The notes beneath the pieces are model-generated. The model was given only the letters and a program-made list of their open reading frames with translations. It was not told where the DNA came from and did no database searches. A stretch of DNA of 64,000 nucleotides from Thalassotalea agarivorans (GTDB lineage Bacteria; Pseudomonadota; Gammaproteobacteria; Enterobacterales; Alteromonadaceae), in NCBI RefSeq assembly GCF_030295955.1, contig NZ_AP027363.1:868001-932000 (forward strand), written 5' to 3'. Shown in pieces: positions 43,591-53,371 of this stretch. Position numbers and translations under genes: made by a program. Every line of letters starts with the position of its first letter. Position 1 is the first letter of the stretch.

Positions 43591-44322
43591 TTAAAATCTT
43601 TTCTTTAAGTTTCTCATGGTAAACGTTGATTCATCGATATCAACGTTAAACTTGGCATTACTATATTCAATCACGGTTTTGTGCCCCGTTTTATTAAGAG
43701 GCGTCATGGTCATTACCGCCGGAATTACTTTGCCGCCGAAATCAGTAACCTTTGAAAAGGTCATGGTGCGCACTTTTTCCCCTTTCTCATTGAAATAGTT
43801 TTGCTCGAGAGGCAATAAGTCTGAGCTCTGCACTATGATGGTAATTTTGGCCCACACAGTCACCGTTTGTTCTTTTGGTAGCAGTGATAAATGCAGTTGT
43901 TCTCCTTCTTCTTTTACTGTCACCGAATAGTCGTCTACAAGCGAGGAATCTTTAACTAAATCATCATTGGTAAAATCTGATCCCATCCATGAACCCATCA
44001 TCATTGATGGAGGCACTTTGATTACTTTGTTGATCTTTGGAAAGTAATTCCACATTTCCGTGTCTTTCTTTAGGGTAGAAACGCCTCTGTCTTTTTTCGG
44101 GCTAAGCACGCGGAAAAAGGTTTCTTCCATGCCCTTTGTCCAGCTTTCCATTTCCATAGTGCGTTGCCAATTCGGGGTGACAATAGTCATTTTCATGGTA
44201 GCGATAGAAGAGTCTGAACGATAAAGCTCATCGATTTTCTTCAATATAGCGGTGCCATCTTCACTGGCAAAGGTGAAACAGGAAAAGCAACTGATTATTA
44301 GCAGGGGAAGCAATCTTTGCAT
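43591..44322 (-). CDS. LolA-like outer-membrane lipoprotein-sorting protein
   Basis: The 243-aa periplasmic protein has a signal peptide (MQRLLPLLIISCFSCFTFA) and the LolA-like half-barrel pattern: ILKKIDELYRSDSSIATMKM, then MESWTKGMEETFFRVLSPKK and GVSTLKKDTEMWNYFPKINK. It belongs to the broad outer-membrane lipoprotein-sorting-like family that accompanies MacB-type ABC systems. As first gene of the operon it probably carries a lipid or lipoprotein cargo from the permeases to the outer-membrane protein. The cargo is unknown. Confidence 0.85.
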   Translation of the reverse strand: MQRLLPLLIISCFSCFTFASEDGTAILKKIDELYRSDSSIATMKMTIVTPNWQRTMEMESWTKGMEETFFRVLSPKKDRGVSTLKKDTEMWNYFPKINKVIKVPPSMMMGSWMGSDFTNDDLVKDSSLVDDYSVTVKEEGEQLHLSLLPKEQTVTVWAKITIIVQSSDLLPLEQNYFNEKGEKVRTMTFSKVTDFGGKVIPAVMTMTPLNKTGHKTVIEYSNAKFNVDIDESTFTMRNLKKRF

Positions 44323-44443
44323 GGCTATCTCGCTGATATTTATAAATTATTAGAAGAATCTTTATAGATAATGTAGCGCCTAACCTAGAGTTTATCCAAT
44401 AATTTGTTGCTTAAACAAACCCGCCTCATTTTTGTCTGCTGCG

Positions 44444-44463
44444 TTATGCATACGTATGCATAA
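44444..44463. promoter_or_regulatory. Perfect 20-bp palindrome between divergent genes
   Basis: TTATGCATAC followed by GTATGCATAA is fully symmetrical. A second palindrome GTGTTAACAC lies at 44467-44476. Both are in the 274-bp gap between the LolA-like operon and a small lipoprotein gene, so they are candidate operators. Confidence 0.45.
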
Positions 44464-44596
44464 GCGGTGTTAACACACTGTAACAGTCATTGTCTGTGTA
44501 CTGGATAAAATGTTGTTAATACAAAGATTTAAACCATCGATATCTTGTTGAATAGTTAACTGGAATATATCGGTTTTCACTTAAAAGGAATGTGTT

Positions 44597-44863
44597 ATGA
44601 AAACATTAATAGCGCTAGCAGCAGTATTAACATTGTCGGCATGCTCAGCATTGCAACACAGTGAGCGACCTGAAACGCAAGTTGTTCCTGTGGGGAAGTA
44701 CAACTTAAAACAAGGTGACTCACTAACCTATGTCAGATCAAGAATAGGGATGTACGACGACAATATCTGGTGCATTTACGATAAGAATGTCGATACACGC
44801 GTAAGCTTCAAGCAATATGACTTAGGCAGGTACTGCCCGAAAAAAATTATTGTTGAGAGCTAA
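44597..44863 (+). CDS. Small lipoprotein, unknown
   Basis: The 88-aa protein has a lipoprotein signal (MKTLIALAAVLTLSACSA, lipobox LSAC) after AAAGGA. The mature part holds two more Cys (NIWCIYDK and LGRYCPKK), which may form a disulfide. It stands alone, divergent from the LolA-like operon. No family is recognised. Confidence 0.65.
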   Translation: MKTLIALAAVLTLSACSALQHSERPETQVVPVGKYNLKQGDSLTYVRSRIGMYDDNIWCIYDKNVDTRVSFKQYDLGRYCPKKIIVES

Positions 44864-45045
44864 TCACTCATTAGCTTTATCTTAAGTAGGTGATAGTTGC
44901 CTAGTATTAACTGGCGCTATCACGACTTGTTCCATTAAGTCATTCTTAACAGCTCAATTAAACGCTCAAACCGCTGCTTCTAATTGCCCCCTTATAGATA
45001 AATACTTGCATCTTTAACACAGAGTAAATAGGATATGACTGTGTA

Positions 45046-45061
45046 CTGTTTTTATATACAG
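45046..45061 (+). promoter_or_regulatory. LexA box of dinB
   Basis: CTGT-N8-ACAG matches the gammaproteobacterial SOS box, extended by TA on the left. It ends four bases before the dinB ATG and overlaps TATATA (45053-45058), a possible -10. Confidence 0.85.
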
Positions 45062-45065
45062 TGAT

Positions 45066-46121
45066 ATGAGAAAGATTATTCATGTGGATATGGATTGTTT
45101 TTATGCTGCTGTCGAAATGCGAGACAATCCTGAATTAGCAGACAAACCAATAGCTGTGGGCGGTAATGGCCCCAGAAGCGTGCTGAGTACCTGTAATTAT
45201 CTGGCGCGTTCATTTGGCGTGCGTAGCGCCATGCCAGCGATTAAAGCAAAACAACTATGCCCCGATCTGGTCATAGTGCCTGGTCGTATGGATGTGTATA
45301 AGCAAGAGTCACGCAAAATTCATCAAGTCTTCAGGCAATATACAGACATCATCGAACCACTTTCTTTAGACGAAGCCTTCTTAGATGTAACCGATGTCAC
45401 ATTTTGTGGTGGCAGTGCCACACTGATGGCGCAAGAAATACGAGAAAAAATATATCAAACCACCGGTTTAACTGCATCAGCGGGTATCGCCCCAAGTAAG
45501 TTCATCGCTAAAATTGCCAGCGATGAGAATAAACCTAACGGTCAATTTGTGGTAACCCCTAACGACGTTGAAGGATTTGTTGCAAACCTGTCTTTAAGAA
45601 AAATACCTGGCGTTGGTCCTAAAACCGCAGAAAAGTTAGGGCATTATGGTTTTGTTTCTTGTGCTGATGTAAGAAAGTCTTCCCCTAAGGTACTGCAAGA
45701 CATTGTTGGCAAATTTGCACTAAGCCTATATCAAAAAAGTCATGGCATAGATGATCGACCGGTAAATACCGACCGTATAAGGAAGTCGATTGGAGTAGAA
45801 AGAACCTTAGCGCAGGATATAATCGCCCATAGTGACATGGTCGCTATGATTGATGACTTGTATGAAAAACTCTTGTTGCGCTGGCAACGGGCTGACAAAC
45901 CGTCGATCAAGTCGATAGGGGTTAAAGTAAAGTTTAATGACTTCACCTTAACCAGTGCCGATCATCAAGCAGAAGCATTTGATGCAAAGGCATTTTTACC
46001 CTTGCTTGAAAAAGCAGTGGCAAGGGGCGAGCAAAAGAGCGTTCGCTTAATTGGCTTACATTTAGGGTTAAATACGCAAGAGGGGCAAGTCAATCAGTTA
46101 GCATTGCAGTTTGACGAATAA
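45066..46121 (+). CDS. dinB: DNA polymerase IV (Y family)
   Basis: The 351-aa protein is the error-prone translesion polymerase of the SOS response and matches E. coli DinB in length. It begins MRKIIHVDMDCFYAAVEMRD with the first catalytic Asp, and has YSLDEA-type acidic residues in IIEPLSLDEAFLDVTD near residue 103 and helix-hairpin-helix KIPGVGPKTAEKL near 180. A perfect LexA box lies immediately upstream, and no ribosome-binding site is visible, which suggests a leaderless message. Confidence 0.97.
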   Translation: MRKIIHVDMDCFYAAVEMRDNPELADKPIAVGGNGPRSVLSTCNYLARSFGVRSAMPAIKAKQLCPDLVIVPGRMDVYKQESRKIHQVFRQYTDIIEPLSLDEAFLDVTDVTFCGGSATLMAQEIREKIYQTTGLTASAGIAPSKFIAKIASDENKPNGQFVVTPNDVEGFVANLSLRKIPGVGPKTAEKLGHYGFVSCADVRKSSPKVLQDIVGKFALSLYQKSHGIDDRPVNTDRIRKSIGVERTLAQDIIAHSDMVAMIDDLYEKLLLRWQRADKPSIKSIGVKVKFNDFTLTSADHQAEAFDAKAFLPLLEKAVARGEQKSVRLIGLHLGLNTQEGQVNQLALQFDE

Positions 46122-46170
46122 TTCAACGCACCCTACTCTAGAAAGATGATAATAATAAGTGGAGAACAAC

Positions 46171-47025
46171 ATGCTTAAACGCATTTCGCAATTACTTGTC
46201 GCTGGTCTTTTACTGTCCAGTGCGGCTTCCGCTCAAGATATGAGTGAAGTCAAAATAGAAGCATCAAAAGTCGCTGGCAATGTTTATATGCTTAAGGGTA
46301 GGGGAGGCAACATTGGCGTGCTTTCAACCAACGAAGGCTTAGTGCTAGTCGATGATCAATTCCAAGCGCTAGCAGAAAAAATTGAAGCGGCCATGAAGCA
46401 AATTAATGACAAGCCACTGAAGTATGTCATTAATACTCACTTTCACGGCGACCATACGGGTTCAAATGCCTACTTTGCCGAAAAGGCGCCTATTTTTGCA
46501 CATGAAAATGTGCGAGCTCGCTTAGCGGCAGATGAACGAGTCAGTGCCAAAGCGCTACCTGTAGTGACCTACGAAGGTGGCGTGACCATTTATTTAGATA
46601 ACGAAGAAATTCAATTAACGCATTTGCCATCGGGACATACAGATGGTGATACCGTGGTGTACTTCAAAAAAGCGAATGTGTTGCACACAGGTGATTTGTT
46701 TTTTGAACTAGGCTTTCCTTTTATCGACATAAATCGTGGCGGTAACGTTAGAGGCTATCTTAAAAATGTAAAATACATGATAGACAACACACCTGATAAT
46801 GTTGTGATTATTCCAGGCCACGGCAAAATAACCGATAAAGATGGCTTAAAAGCGTTCGCGCAAATGATCGAAGACTGTATTGTTCGCGTTGAAGCAGCGC
46901 TTAAAGCAGGTAAGAGCGAAGCCGACATTTTAGCGATGGGCGTAGAAGAAAAATACAAGAGCAAATCTTGGGCATTTATCAATGAAGAGCGTTGGTTAAA
47001 AACCTTAGTTGCTGGCTTGCAATAA
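46171..47025 (+). CDS. Exported metallo-beta-lactamase-fold hydrolase
   Basis: The start at 46171 follows GGAG and gives a 284-aa protein with a signal peptide (LLVAGLLLSSAASA). The metal motif is THFHGDHTGSN (HxHxDH), and further His/Asp ligands are in LPSGHTDGDTVVYF, LHTGDLFF and IPGHGKI. This is the general MBL-fold hydrolase group often named cyclase/SoxH-like. The substrate is not evident and antibiotic resistance should not be assumed. Confidence 0.88.
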   Translation: MLKRISQLLVAGLLLSSAASAQDMSEVKIEASKVAGNVYMLKGRGGNIGVLSTNEGLVLVDDQFQALAEKIEAAMKQINDKPLKYVINTHFHGDHTGSNAYFAEKAPIFAHENVRARLAADERVSAKALPVVTYEGGVTIYLDNEEIQLTHLPSGHTDGDTVVYFKKANVLHTGDLFFELGFPFIDINRGGNVRGYLKNVKYMIDNTPDNVVIIPGHGKITDKDGLKAFAQMIEDCIVRVEAALKAGKSEADILAMGVEEKYKSKSWAFINEERWLKTLVAGLQ

Positions 47026-47052
47026 AAGCCATTAGTTTCCGTTCTAATATCC

Positions 47053-47084
47053 AATAAAGAGCATTGTTATGCTCTTTATTTTTG
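47053..47084 (+). terminator. Rho-independent terminator
   Basis: The stem AATAAAGAGCA / TGCTCTTTATT with a TTGTTA loop and a T run follows the MBL-fold gene. Confidence 0.8.
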
Positions 47085-47112
47085 CCAATTTTATAAGACA
47101 AAAGGATGTAAC

Positions 47113-47979
47113 ATGACATCGAAGACTTATGTACCACCTAAAGTTTGGACACATGACGCTGAAAGTGGCGGAAAGTTTGCCAATATTAATCGCCCGGTAT
47201 CTGGCGCTACGCACGACAAAGCTCTGCCAAAGGGCGAGCATCCATTGCAATTGCATTCGCTAGCAACACCTAATGGCGTTAAAGTGACCATCATGTTGGA
47301 AGAACTGCTTGAAGCAGGCTTTGATGCAGAATATGACGCTTATACCATCAACATTGGTGAAGGTGAGCAATTTAGTAGTGGCTTTGTTGGCATTAACCCA
47401 AATTCAAAAATCCCTGCCTTGATCGATTACGGTCAAACACCTGCACTACCTGTGTTTGAATCGGGTGCGATTTTGTTATATCTCGCTGAAAAATATGGCG
47501 CCTTTGTACCGCAAGATGTTCAGCAACGAGCAAATTGCTATAGCTGGTTAATGTGGCAAATGGGCAGCGCACCCTTTTTAGGTGGCGGCTTTGGCCATTT
47601 TTATGCTTATGCACCCGAACCGTTTGAGTATCCAATCAATCGATACACCATGGAAGTTAAACGCCAATTGGATGTGCTGGATAAACATTTGGCAGAAAAC
47701 ACCTATATGGTTGCAGATGAATATACCGTTGCCGATATGGCGATATGGCCATGGTACGGTGCATTAGTGCTTGGGCGTTTGTATGATGCCGCAGAATTTT
47801 TAGATGTAGCGTCGTATAAAAACGTTATTGCATGGGCAGAGCGCATTGATGCAAGACCGGCTGTGCAACGCGGTAGAATTGTTAATCGCGCGTGGGGCGA
47901 ACCCCATGAACAGTTGATTGAACGCCACAGCAAGGAAGACTTTGCAGCGTTTGAAAAGGCGCAGCAAAACAAGGCCTAG
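47113..47979 (+). CDS. yghU: YghU-type glutathione-dependent disulfide-bond oxidoreductase
   Basis: The 288-aa protein is a GST-fold enzyme of the Nu class, which binds two glutathiones and reduces disulfides. YghU features are clear: YVPPKVWTHDAESGGKFANI, NRPVSGATHDKALPKGEHPL, the thioredoxin-like LHSLATPNGVKVTIMLEELL and NPNSKIPAL near residue 100. The helical domain contains WLMWQMGSAPFLGGGFGHFY. It has the length of E. coli YghU (288 aa). Confidence 0.95.
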   Translation: MTSKTYVPPKVWTHDAESGGKFANINRPVSGATHDKALPKGEHPLQLHSLATPNGVKVTIMLEELLEAGFDAEYDAYTINIGEGEQFSSGFVGINPNSKIPALIDYGQTPALPVFESGAILLYLAEKYGAFVPQDVQQRANCYSWLMWQMGSAPFLGGGFGHFYAYAPEPFEYPINRYTMEVKRQLDVLDKHLAENTYMVADEYTVADMAIWPWYGALVLGRLYDAAEFLDVASYKNVIAWAERIDARPAVQRGRIVNRAWGEPHEQLIERHSKEDFAAFEKAQQNKA

Positions 47980-48013
47980 AAAAACAATGCCGCTGCGCCA
48001 ATCTTGCTATGAA

Positions 48014-49966
48014 TTAATCAGCGATTTGTGGCATGGGCAACACGATAAGCGTATTACTGTCGCCATGGTAGCTTACAATGAGCTGCCATTGCGGCAACAA
48101 TTCAGTTTGACTAAAGCCAAACGGCAACGATTCTTTCACTAGCAAGGCTTGATTACTGTCGTATCGAGCAAAATGAAAACCATCGTCCGGATTGAATCGG
48201 TAGAAATAGTTATTACCATTGCCATCATATGCCACTTTTACCGTGATATCGTTTTCATTCGCGCTGAGGCGGCCACTTGTGCCAAACACCTGATCAAGAT
48301 GAGCTAACCACTCTGCATTGGCGCCAGAAAAATAGAGCTGACTACCATCGCTATTAAAAGCAAACTCAAACAATCCTGCCAGTTGATCATCTTGATACGT
48401 TTGAGTTTTTCTAATCTTCAGCGGGAAGGTTGAATATTCATTGATGTTTATCGAGAATTTATGAAGCGTATTGGTGGCACTATTAAAGGCAACAAATGCC
48501 GGCTCATTAGGGACTTTTCTTAGCTGCGAAGTGACAAAAGGTTGTGTTGAAATGAACCCTAAAGCTTCCAATGCATCGTCAGCAAATTCTAACGCTCGAG
48601 ACAATACATACTGCTTATCACCCCAAGTTAAAAACAAACTAGGGTCATATGATATTAAATTTTCCGGCAGCGTAAATTTGGTATAGCTTAGTGGTTCAAA
48701 AGTAAGCTTGAAATAGACTTGTTGCTCGCTAACATCGCCGCCTTCGTCGGTAATCGATTCAAGGGCGTTAATCAATGCAAACTCACCGTTGGGCGCTTCT
48801 ACATAACTGATAATAGATAGTGGATTTTCCTCAAACGTCAATGACTTCACCACCTCAGTTGTGATCAGGTGATAACCTGACAGCACATTGTCGCCAAAGG
48901 TGTAAGCAATGGGCGCAAAAGGGTCAATAAGCAAGGGCGCATCAGCTTTAACATCGGCAATGAGTTGGGTTTCTACCGTTGAAGCTTGTTTTTCAAAGCT
49001 AACAGGAATGCTAAACGTTTCATCGTTTTCAGTATCTTGGATTACAACGCTACCGAAATGACTGCCTTCAGCTAATACGCTGTCGTCTACTTTTACTTGT
49101 ATGGTGTTATTGGCAGGATCGGCAAATAGCTGCAACCAATTGTTCTCTGAGCTAACCGACCAATTGGGCATTTCGCCACTGTTGGTGTGAAGCGCAATGT
49201 TTTGCGCAATATGAGTTAAATTTCCTGAACTAAAAAAGCTGAGCTTTGCTGGCGAGAAAATGAGAGAATTTTCTTGATAGGCAAAAGTTATATCAATTGT
49301 CTTGGCTGTTTCCGTGCGCGCTTCGGTTAGTTCTAGCTGTATTTCTTTTAACCCTTCTGGCGGCAGATTATCTGTATTAAGATTTAAACTAATATCGGTA
49401 AAGCCTTCTTCTTCACTTTCTGTTTGTTCTATTGTTAGCCAGTCGACCGGAGAGGTTAACGTCCAGTCGGTATTGTCGCTGTAAACCGAAAAATCGATTT
49501 GCTCTGGTGGCTCTTCACCTTCAATGTGTTCGATGTAGGCTGAAGATAAAGTTGATTGTAATTGCCATATGTTTAACGTGACTTTGATGTCTTGCGAGAT
49601 CAATTGGCCTTGCTCTGCATTGCCGGTACTTAGGCGCAGCGTGGTTTCGTATGTACCAGGGGCGATTTGGTCTTCATTAGCAAGGCTGACAGTTATGCGG
49701 GCGCTGGTATCTGTAACGCGGTCTGTATAGAACGATAGCCAGGCAACAGGTACACTGTCTGGCGCAAAACCTAGCACTAACCCTTCGCCTTCAAATTGGG
49801 CACGAATGCGTTGCTCTTCTTCAGAGCTGGTTAGCACCTCATGTTCAAAAACAATTTCGTCTACATCAACAATTAATGAATAAGGGTCGTTATCGTTATT
49901 ATCGCTACAGCCCCACAAACACGCTACTAGTATGCTGGTGAGCCATAGTTGGTTTATCCTTTTCAT
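48014..49966 (-). CDS. Large surface lipoprotein with Ig/BACON-like repeats
   Basis: The 650-aa protein has a lipoprotein signal (ILVACLWGCSDN). The first half contains about three repeats of roughly 85-95 aa with a Trp in a similar place (VPVAWLSFYTD, SPVDWLTIEQTE, SSENNWLQLFAD), resembling BACON-type beta sandwiches. The second half is beta-rich, with possible propeller-like strands. It is probably surface-exposed and may bind carbohydrate or protein, but this is uncertain. It has no operon partner and occupies the position where recA often precedes recX. Confidence 0.6.
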   Translation of the reverse strand: MKRINQLWLTSILVACLWGCSDNNDNDPYSLIVDVDEIVFEHEVLTSSEEEQRIRAQFEGEGLVLGFAPDSVPVAWLSFYTDRVTDTSARITVSLANEDQIAPGTYETTLRLSTGNAEQGQLISQDIKVTLNIWQLQSTLSSAYIEHIEGEEPPEQIDFSVYSDNTDWTLTSPVDWLTIEQTESEEEGFTDISLNLNTDNLPPEGLKEIQLELTEARTETAKTIDITFAYQENSLIFSPAKLSFFSSGNLTHIAQNIALHTNSGEMPNWSVSSENNWLQLFADPANNTIQVKVDDSVLAEGSHFGSVVIQDTENDETFSIPVSFEKQASTVETQLIADVKADAPLLIDPFAPIAYTFGDNVLSGYHLITTEVVKSLTFEENPLSIISYVEAPNGEFALINALESITDEGGDVSEQQVYFKLTFEPLSYTKFTLPENLISYDPSLFLTWGDKQYVLSRALEFADDALEALGFISTQPFVTSQLRKVPNEPAFVAFNSATNTLHKFSININEYSTFPLKIRKTQTYQDDQLAGLFEFAFNSDGSQLYFSGANAEWLAHLDQVFGTSGRLSANENDITVKVAYDGNGNNYFYRFNPDDGFHFARYDSNQALLVKESLPFGFSQTELLPQWQLIVSYHGDSNTLIVLPMPQIAD

Positions 49967-50148
49967 ATTACAAGCGAATTCCTTATTATTGTTATCATTA
50001 TTTGTACGCTTTTTGAGCAGTTATATCAACTAGTATTACACGAATGAAACTTTCTATTGGTTTAATCGCTTTTTTTCCGCTTTCAATGGGTGATTTTTTA
50101 ACAAATGTCAGTAAAATAAGGCGGACTTTTAACCACTATGTATAGCAA

Positions 50149-50577
50149 TTGAATAAAAGTGTATTGCATCGTGCGATAGCCTTGCTGGCACGAAGAGAAC
50201 ATGGCGAAAAAGAATTATCGCGCAAACTCCAACAAAAAGGGTTTGAAGCAGATGATATTCGCGAAGTAATGACATTTTTATTAGACAACGATTATCAATC
50301 AGATATTCGTTATGCAGACAGCGTTTTTAGAAGCCGCATTAGCAAAGGCTATGGTTGGCTATACATTAAACAAGAGCTTGCTCAAAAAGGCATTGCAACG
50401 GCAATTGTTAGTGGATTAAATACAGAACAAATAGATTGGTATGATCAAGCGCAACTAGCGTATAATAAGCGTTTTGGGGATAGCCCCGTGCTTGATCAAA
50501 AAGACAAAGCCAAACGTGTTCGCTTTTTACAGGGGCGAGGTTTTGACTTTGATCAAATTATGGCAGTGATTAAATAA
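50149..50577 (+). CDS. recX: RecX regulatory protein
   Basis: RecX blocks extension of RecA filaments. The 142-aa protein has three-helix repeats with ALLARREHGEKELSRKLQQK, RYADSVFRSRISKGYGWLYI, KQELAQKGIATAIVSGL and VRFLQGRGFDFDQIMAVIK. The start is TTG at 50149; an ATG at 50138 is in a frame that stops at once. It is followed 19 bp later by alaS, the common gamma order, but recA is not upstream. Confidence 0.92.
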   Translation: MNKSVLHRAIALLARREHGEKELSRKLQQKGFEADDIREVMTFLLDNDYQSDIRYADSVFRSRISKGYGWLYIKQELAQKGIATAIVSGLNTEQIDWYDQAQLAYNKRFGDSPVLDQKDKAKRVRFLQGRGFDFDQIMAVIK

Positions 50578-50596
50578 ACATTAATTGGAAAATTTC

Positions 50597-53221
50597 ATGA
50601 TCAGAAGTAGTGCTGAAATTCGTCAGGCTTTTTTAGACTTCTTTGCTACAAAGCAACATCAACGTGTAGCCTCTAGCTCGCTTGTACCGGGTAATGACGC
50701 CACCTTGCTATTTACAAATGCGGGTATGGTGCAATTTAAAGATGCCTTTTTAGGTGCAGAAAAGCGTAGCTATACACGAGCAACCTCGTCGCAGCGTTGT
50801 GTGCGTGCAGGTGGTAAGCACAATGATCTTGAAAACGTAGGCTACACAGCCCGCCATCACACCTTTTTTGAAATGCTAGGTAATTTCAGTTTTGGTGACT
50901 ATTTCAAAGAAGACGCCATTGCTTATGCGTGGGAATTCTTAACAGACGTACTTAAGTTGCCGAAAGATCGTTTACTTGTCACCGTTTATGAATCGGATGA
51001 TGAAGCGTTCGACCTTTGGGCAAACAAAATGGGTGTGCCTGAAGATAAAATTATTCGTATTGGCGATAAGTCGCCGAGCAAAAAGTATGAGTCTGACAAC
51101 TTTTGGTCAATGGGTGACACAGGACCTTGTGGTCCGTGTACTGAAATTTTTTATGACCATGGCGAAGGTATTTTTGGTGGTCCTCCAGGTTCTCCTGATG
51201 AAGACGGCGATCGTTTTATCGAAATTTGGAATTTGGTATTCATGCAATTTAACCGTCAAGCCGACGGCACCATGGATCCATTACCGAAACCAGCGGTAGA
51301 TACCGGTATGGGGCTTGAGCGTATTGCTGCAATTATGCAAGACGTGCACAGCAACTACGAAATCGATATATTCCAAAACTTAATTGCAGATGCGGCGGCA
51401 TTATTGGACTGTAATGACATTGAACACAAGTCATTGCGCGTTATTGCCGATCACATCCGTTCATGTAGTTTCTTAATTGCTGATGGTGTCATGCCGTCGA
51501 ACGAAGGTCGAGGATATGTACTTAGACGTATCATCCGCCGTGCTGTTCGTCATGGACATAAGCTTGAAGCAAAATCACATTTCTTCCACAAGTTGGTGGC
51601 ATCGCTTGCCAAGCAAATGGGTGAAGCCTATCCAGAATTGGTTCAACAACAAGCGGTTATCGAAAAGATTTTACGTGTTGAAGAAGAACAGTTTGGTCGT
51701 ACGTTAGATCGCGGTATGGCATTGTTAGAAGATATTTTATCTAACATGGATAGCGATACTATTGCCGGTGATGACGTATTTAAACTATACGACACTTATG
51801 GCTTCCCAGCAGATTTAACGGCAGATATTGCCCGTGAAAGACAGTTAAAGATTGATCAAAACGGTTTTGATGTTGCCATGGGCTTGCAGCGTGAAAGAGC
51901 GCAACAAGCCAGTAACTTTGGCACTGATTACAATGAACAATTGAAATCTGATCATACAACCAACTTTAAAGGCTACACCAACGACAGCTATTCAGCGACT
52001 GTAGTGGAACTATTTAATAGTGAAGACAGCGTCAACGAATTGAAAGCGGGCGAAACAGGTATTGTTGTTCTTGATTCGACGCCATTTTATGCCGAGTCAG
52101 GTGGTCAAGTTGGTGACAGCGGTATGTTGACCTTCCCAGAAGGTCAATTTGAAGTACAAGATACCGTGAAGCTTGGTAATGCATTTGCACATAAAGGTAT
52201 TGCACATGCAGACATTGGCTTAAACCGTCGCGTAAAAGCTGAAATTGACACAGCTCGCCGTGATGCGATTGTTAAAAACCATTCTGCAACTCACTTATTG
52301 CACGCTACCTTGCGTGAAGTATTGGGTGACCATGTTACGCAAAAAGGTTCATTAGTTGATGCCGATAAATTGCGTTTTGACTTTTCTCATTTTGAAGCGG
52401 TAACCGCGGATGAGTTACGCCTAATTGAACACAAAGTTAATGCTCTTATTCGTCATAACCAACAGCGTGAAACTGCGCTTATGCAGATTGACGAAGCGAA
52501 AGAAAAAGGCGCAATGGCTTTATTCGGTGAAAAGTATGACGATGAAGTGCGCGTAGTTACGCTTGGTGAAGCGTCAATTGAGCTTTGTGGTGGTGTTCAC
52601 GTTGAACGCACAGGCGATATCGGTTTATTCAAGATCACCAGTGAATCAGGTATTGCAGCAGGTGTTCGTCGTATTGAAGCGGTAACAGCAGATGCCGCAT
52701 TAGATTTTGTTGACGAGCAGGCTCACAAATTGGGTACTGTTGCTGCCTTAGTTAAATCTGATGTCCCTGGCGTGACGATTAAAGTTGAACAAATGCTAAC
52801 TCGTGCAAAAGGCTTAGAAAAAGAAATTGCTGAATTAAAGCAGCAGTTAGCAGCCGCTGCTGGCGCTGACCTTGTTTCACAAGCACAAGACATTAATGGT
52901 GTTAAAGTGTTAGTGGCAAACCTAGATGGCGTTGAATCAAAAGCACTAAGAGGCATGGTTGACGATCTCAAAGTGAAGATTGGCTCAGGCATTATTTTGT
53001 TAGGTGTTGCTTCTGGTAGCAAAGTTAGCCTGATAGCAGGTGTTACAAAAGACCTAACTGGCCAAGTTAAAGCAGGTGAATTGGTTAATTTTGTCGCGCA
53101 GCAAGTTGGCGGTAAAGGTGGCGGTCGTCCTGACATGGCACAAGCCGGCGGTAGCGACGCAGCAGCCTTACCTGGCGCGCTTGATAGTGCCACAGCATTT
53201 ATCAGCGAAAAGCTAGGTTAA
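50597..53221 (+). CDS. alaS: Alanyl-tRNA synthetase
   Basis: The 874-aa enzyme charges tRNA-Ala and edits misacylated Ser and Gly. The preferred start is ATG at 50597 (TTGGAAA upstream), giving [20 protein letters not shown] as in E. coli. The catalytic core has [20 protein letters not shown] and the class II motifs. The editing domain has the zinc-binding [11 protein letters not shown] and [15 protein letters not shown]. The C-Ala domain with the DHHA1-type [13 protein letters not shown] ends the protein. Length matches E. coli (876). Confidence 0.98.
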   Translation: MIRSSAEIRQAFLDFFATKQHQRVASSSLVPGNDATLLFTNAGMVQFKDAFLGAEKRSYTRATSSQRCVRAGGKHNDLENVGYTARHHTFFEMLGNFSFGDYFKEDAIAYAWEFLTDVLKLPKDRLLVTVYESDDEAFDLWANKMGVPEDKIIRIGDKSPSKKYESDNFWSMGDTGPCGPCTEIFYDHGEGIFGGPPGSPDEDGDRFIEIWNLVFMQFNRQADGTMDPLPKPAVDTGMGLERIAAIMQDVHSNYEIDIFQNLIADAAALLDCNDIEHKSLRVIADHIRSCSFLIADGVMPSNEGRGYVLRRIIRRAVRHGHKLEAKSHFFHKLVASLAKQMGEAYPELVQQQAVIEKILRVEEEQFGRTLDRGMALLEDILSNMDSDTIAGDDVFKLYDTYGFPADLTADIARERQLKIDQNGFDVAMGLQRERAQQASNFGTDYNEQLKSDHTTNFKGYTNDSYSATVVELFNSEDSVNELKAGETGIVVLDSTPFYAESGGQVGDSGMLTFPEGQFEVQDTVKLGNAFAHKGIAHADIGLNRRVKAEIDTARRDAIVKNHSATHLLHATLREVLGDHVTQKGSLVDADKLRFDFSHFEAVTADELRLIEHKVNALIRHNQQRETALMQIDEAKEKGAMALFGEKYDDEVRVVTLGEASIELCGGVHVERTGDIGLFKITSESGIAAGVRRIEAVTADAALDFVDEQAHKLGTVAALVKSDVPGVTIKVEQMLTRAKGLEKEIAELKQQLAAAAGADLVSQAQDINGVKVLVANLDGVESKALRGMVDDLKVKIGSGIILLGVASGSKVSLIAGVTKDLTGQVKAGELVNFVAQQVGGKGGGRPDMAQAGGSDAAALPGALDSATAFISEKLG

Positions 53222-53242
53222 TGATTTATAAAGTATAATTTT

Positions 53243-53270
53243 AAAAGGGGGATTTTCCCCCTTTTTTATT
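53243..53270 (+). terminator. Rho-independent terminator after alaS
   Basis: The stem AAAGGGGG / CCCCCTTT with an ATTTT loop ends in a T run. Confidence 0.85.
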
Positions 53271-53308
53271 TGTCCAAAAAACGTTCATCTGACCTCCTTG
53301 TAATAAAA

Positions 53309-53331
53309 GTGTCATAAAACTGTCTTATAAT
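53309..53331 (+). promoter_or_regulatory. Pho box and -10 of the pst operon
   Basis: GTGTCATAAAACTGTCTTA (53309-53327) resembles the PhoB consensus of two CTGTCAT-like repeats 11 bp apart. TATAAT at 53326-53331 overlaps its end, in the usual place for a PhoB-activated -10. It implies induction by phosphate starvation. Confidence 0.75.
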
Positions 53332-53371
53332 CGCCGGCAATTAAATTAAGCTTGTATATAGGTTGGTTCCG

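Noticed and set aside
46171-47025. MBL-fold gene as an antibiotic-resistance metallo-beta-lactamase
   Set aside because: The HxHxDH motif is shared by a very large hydrolase family and no resistance-gene context is present.
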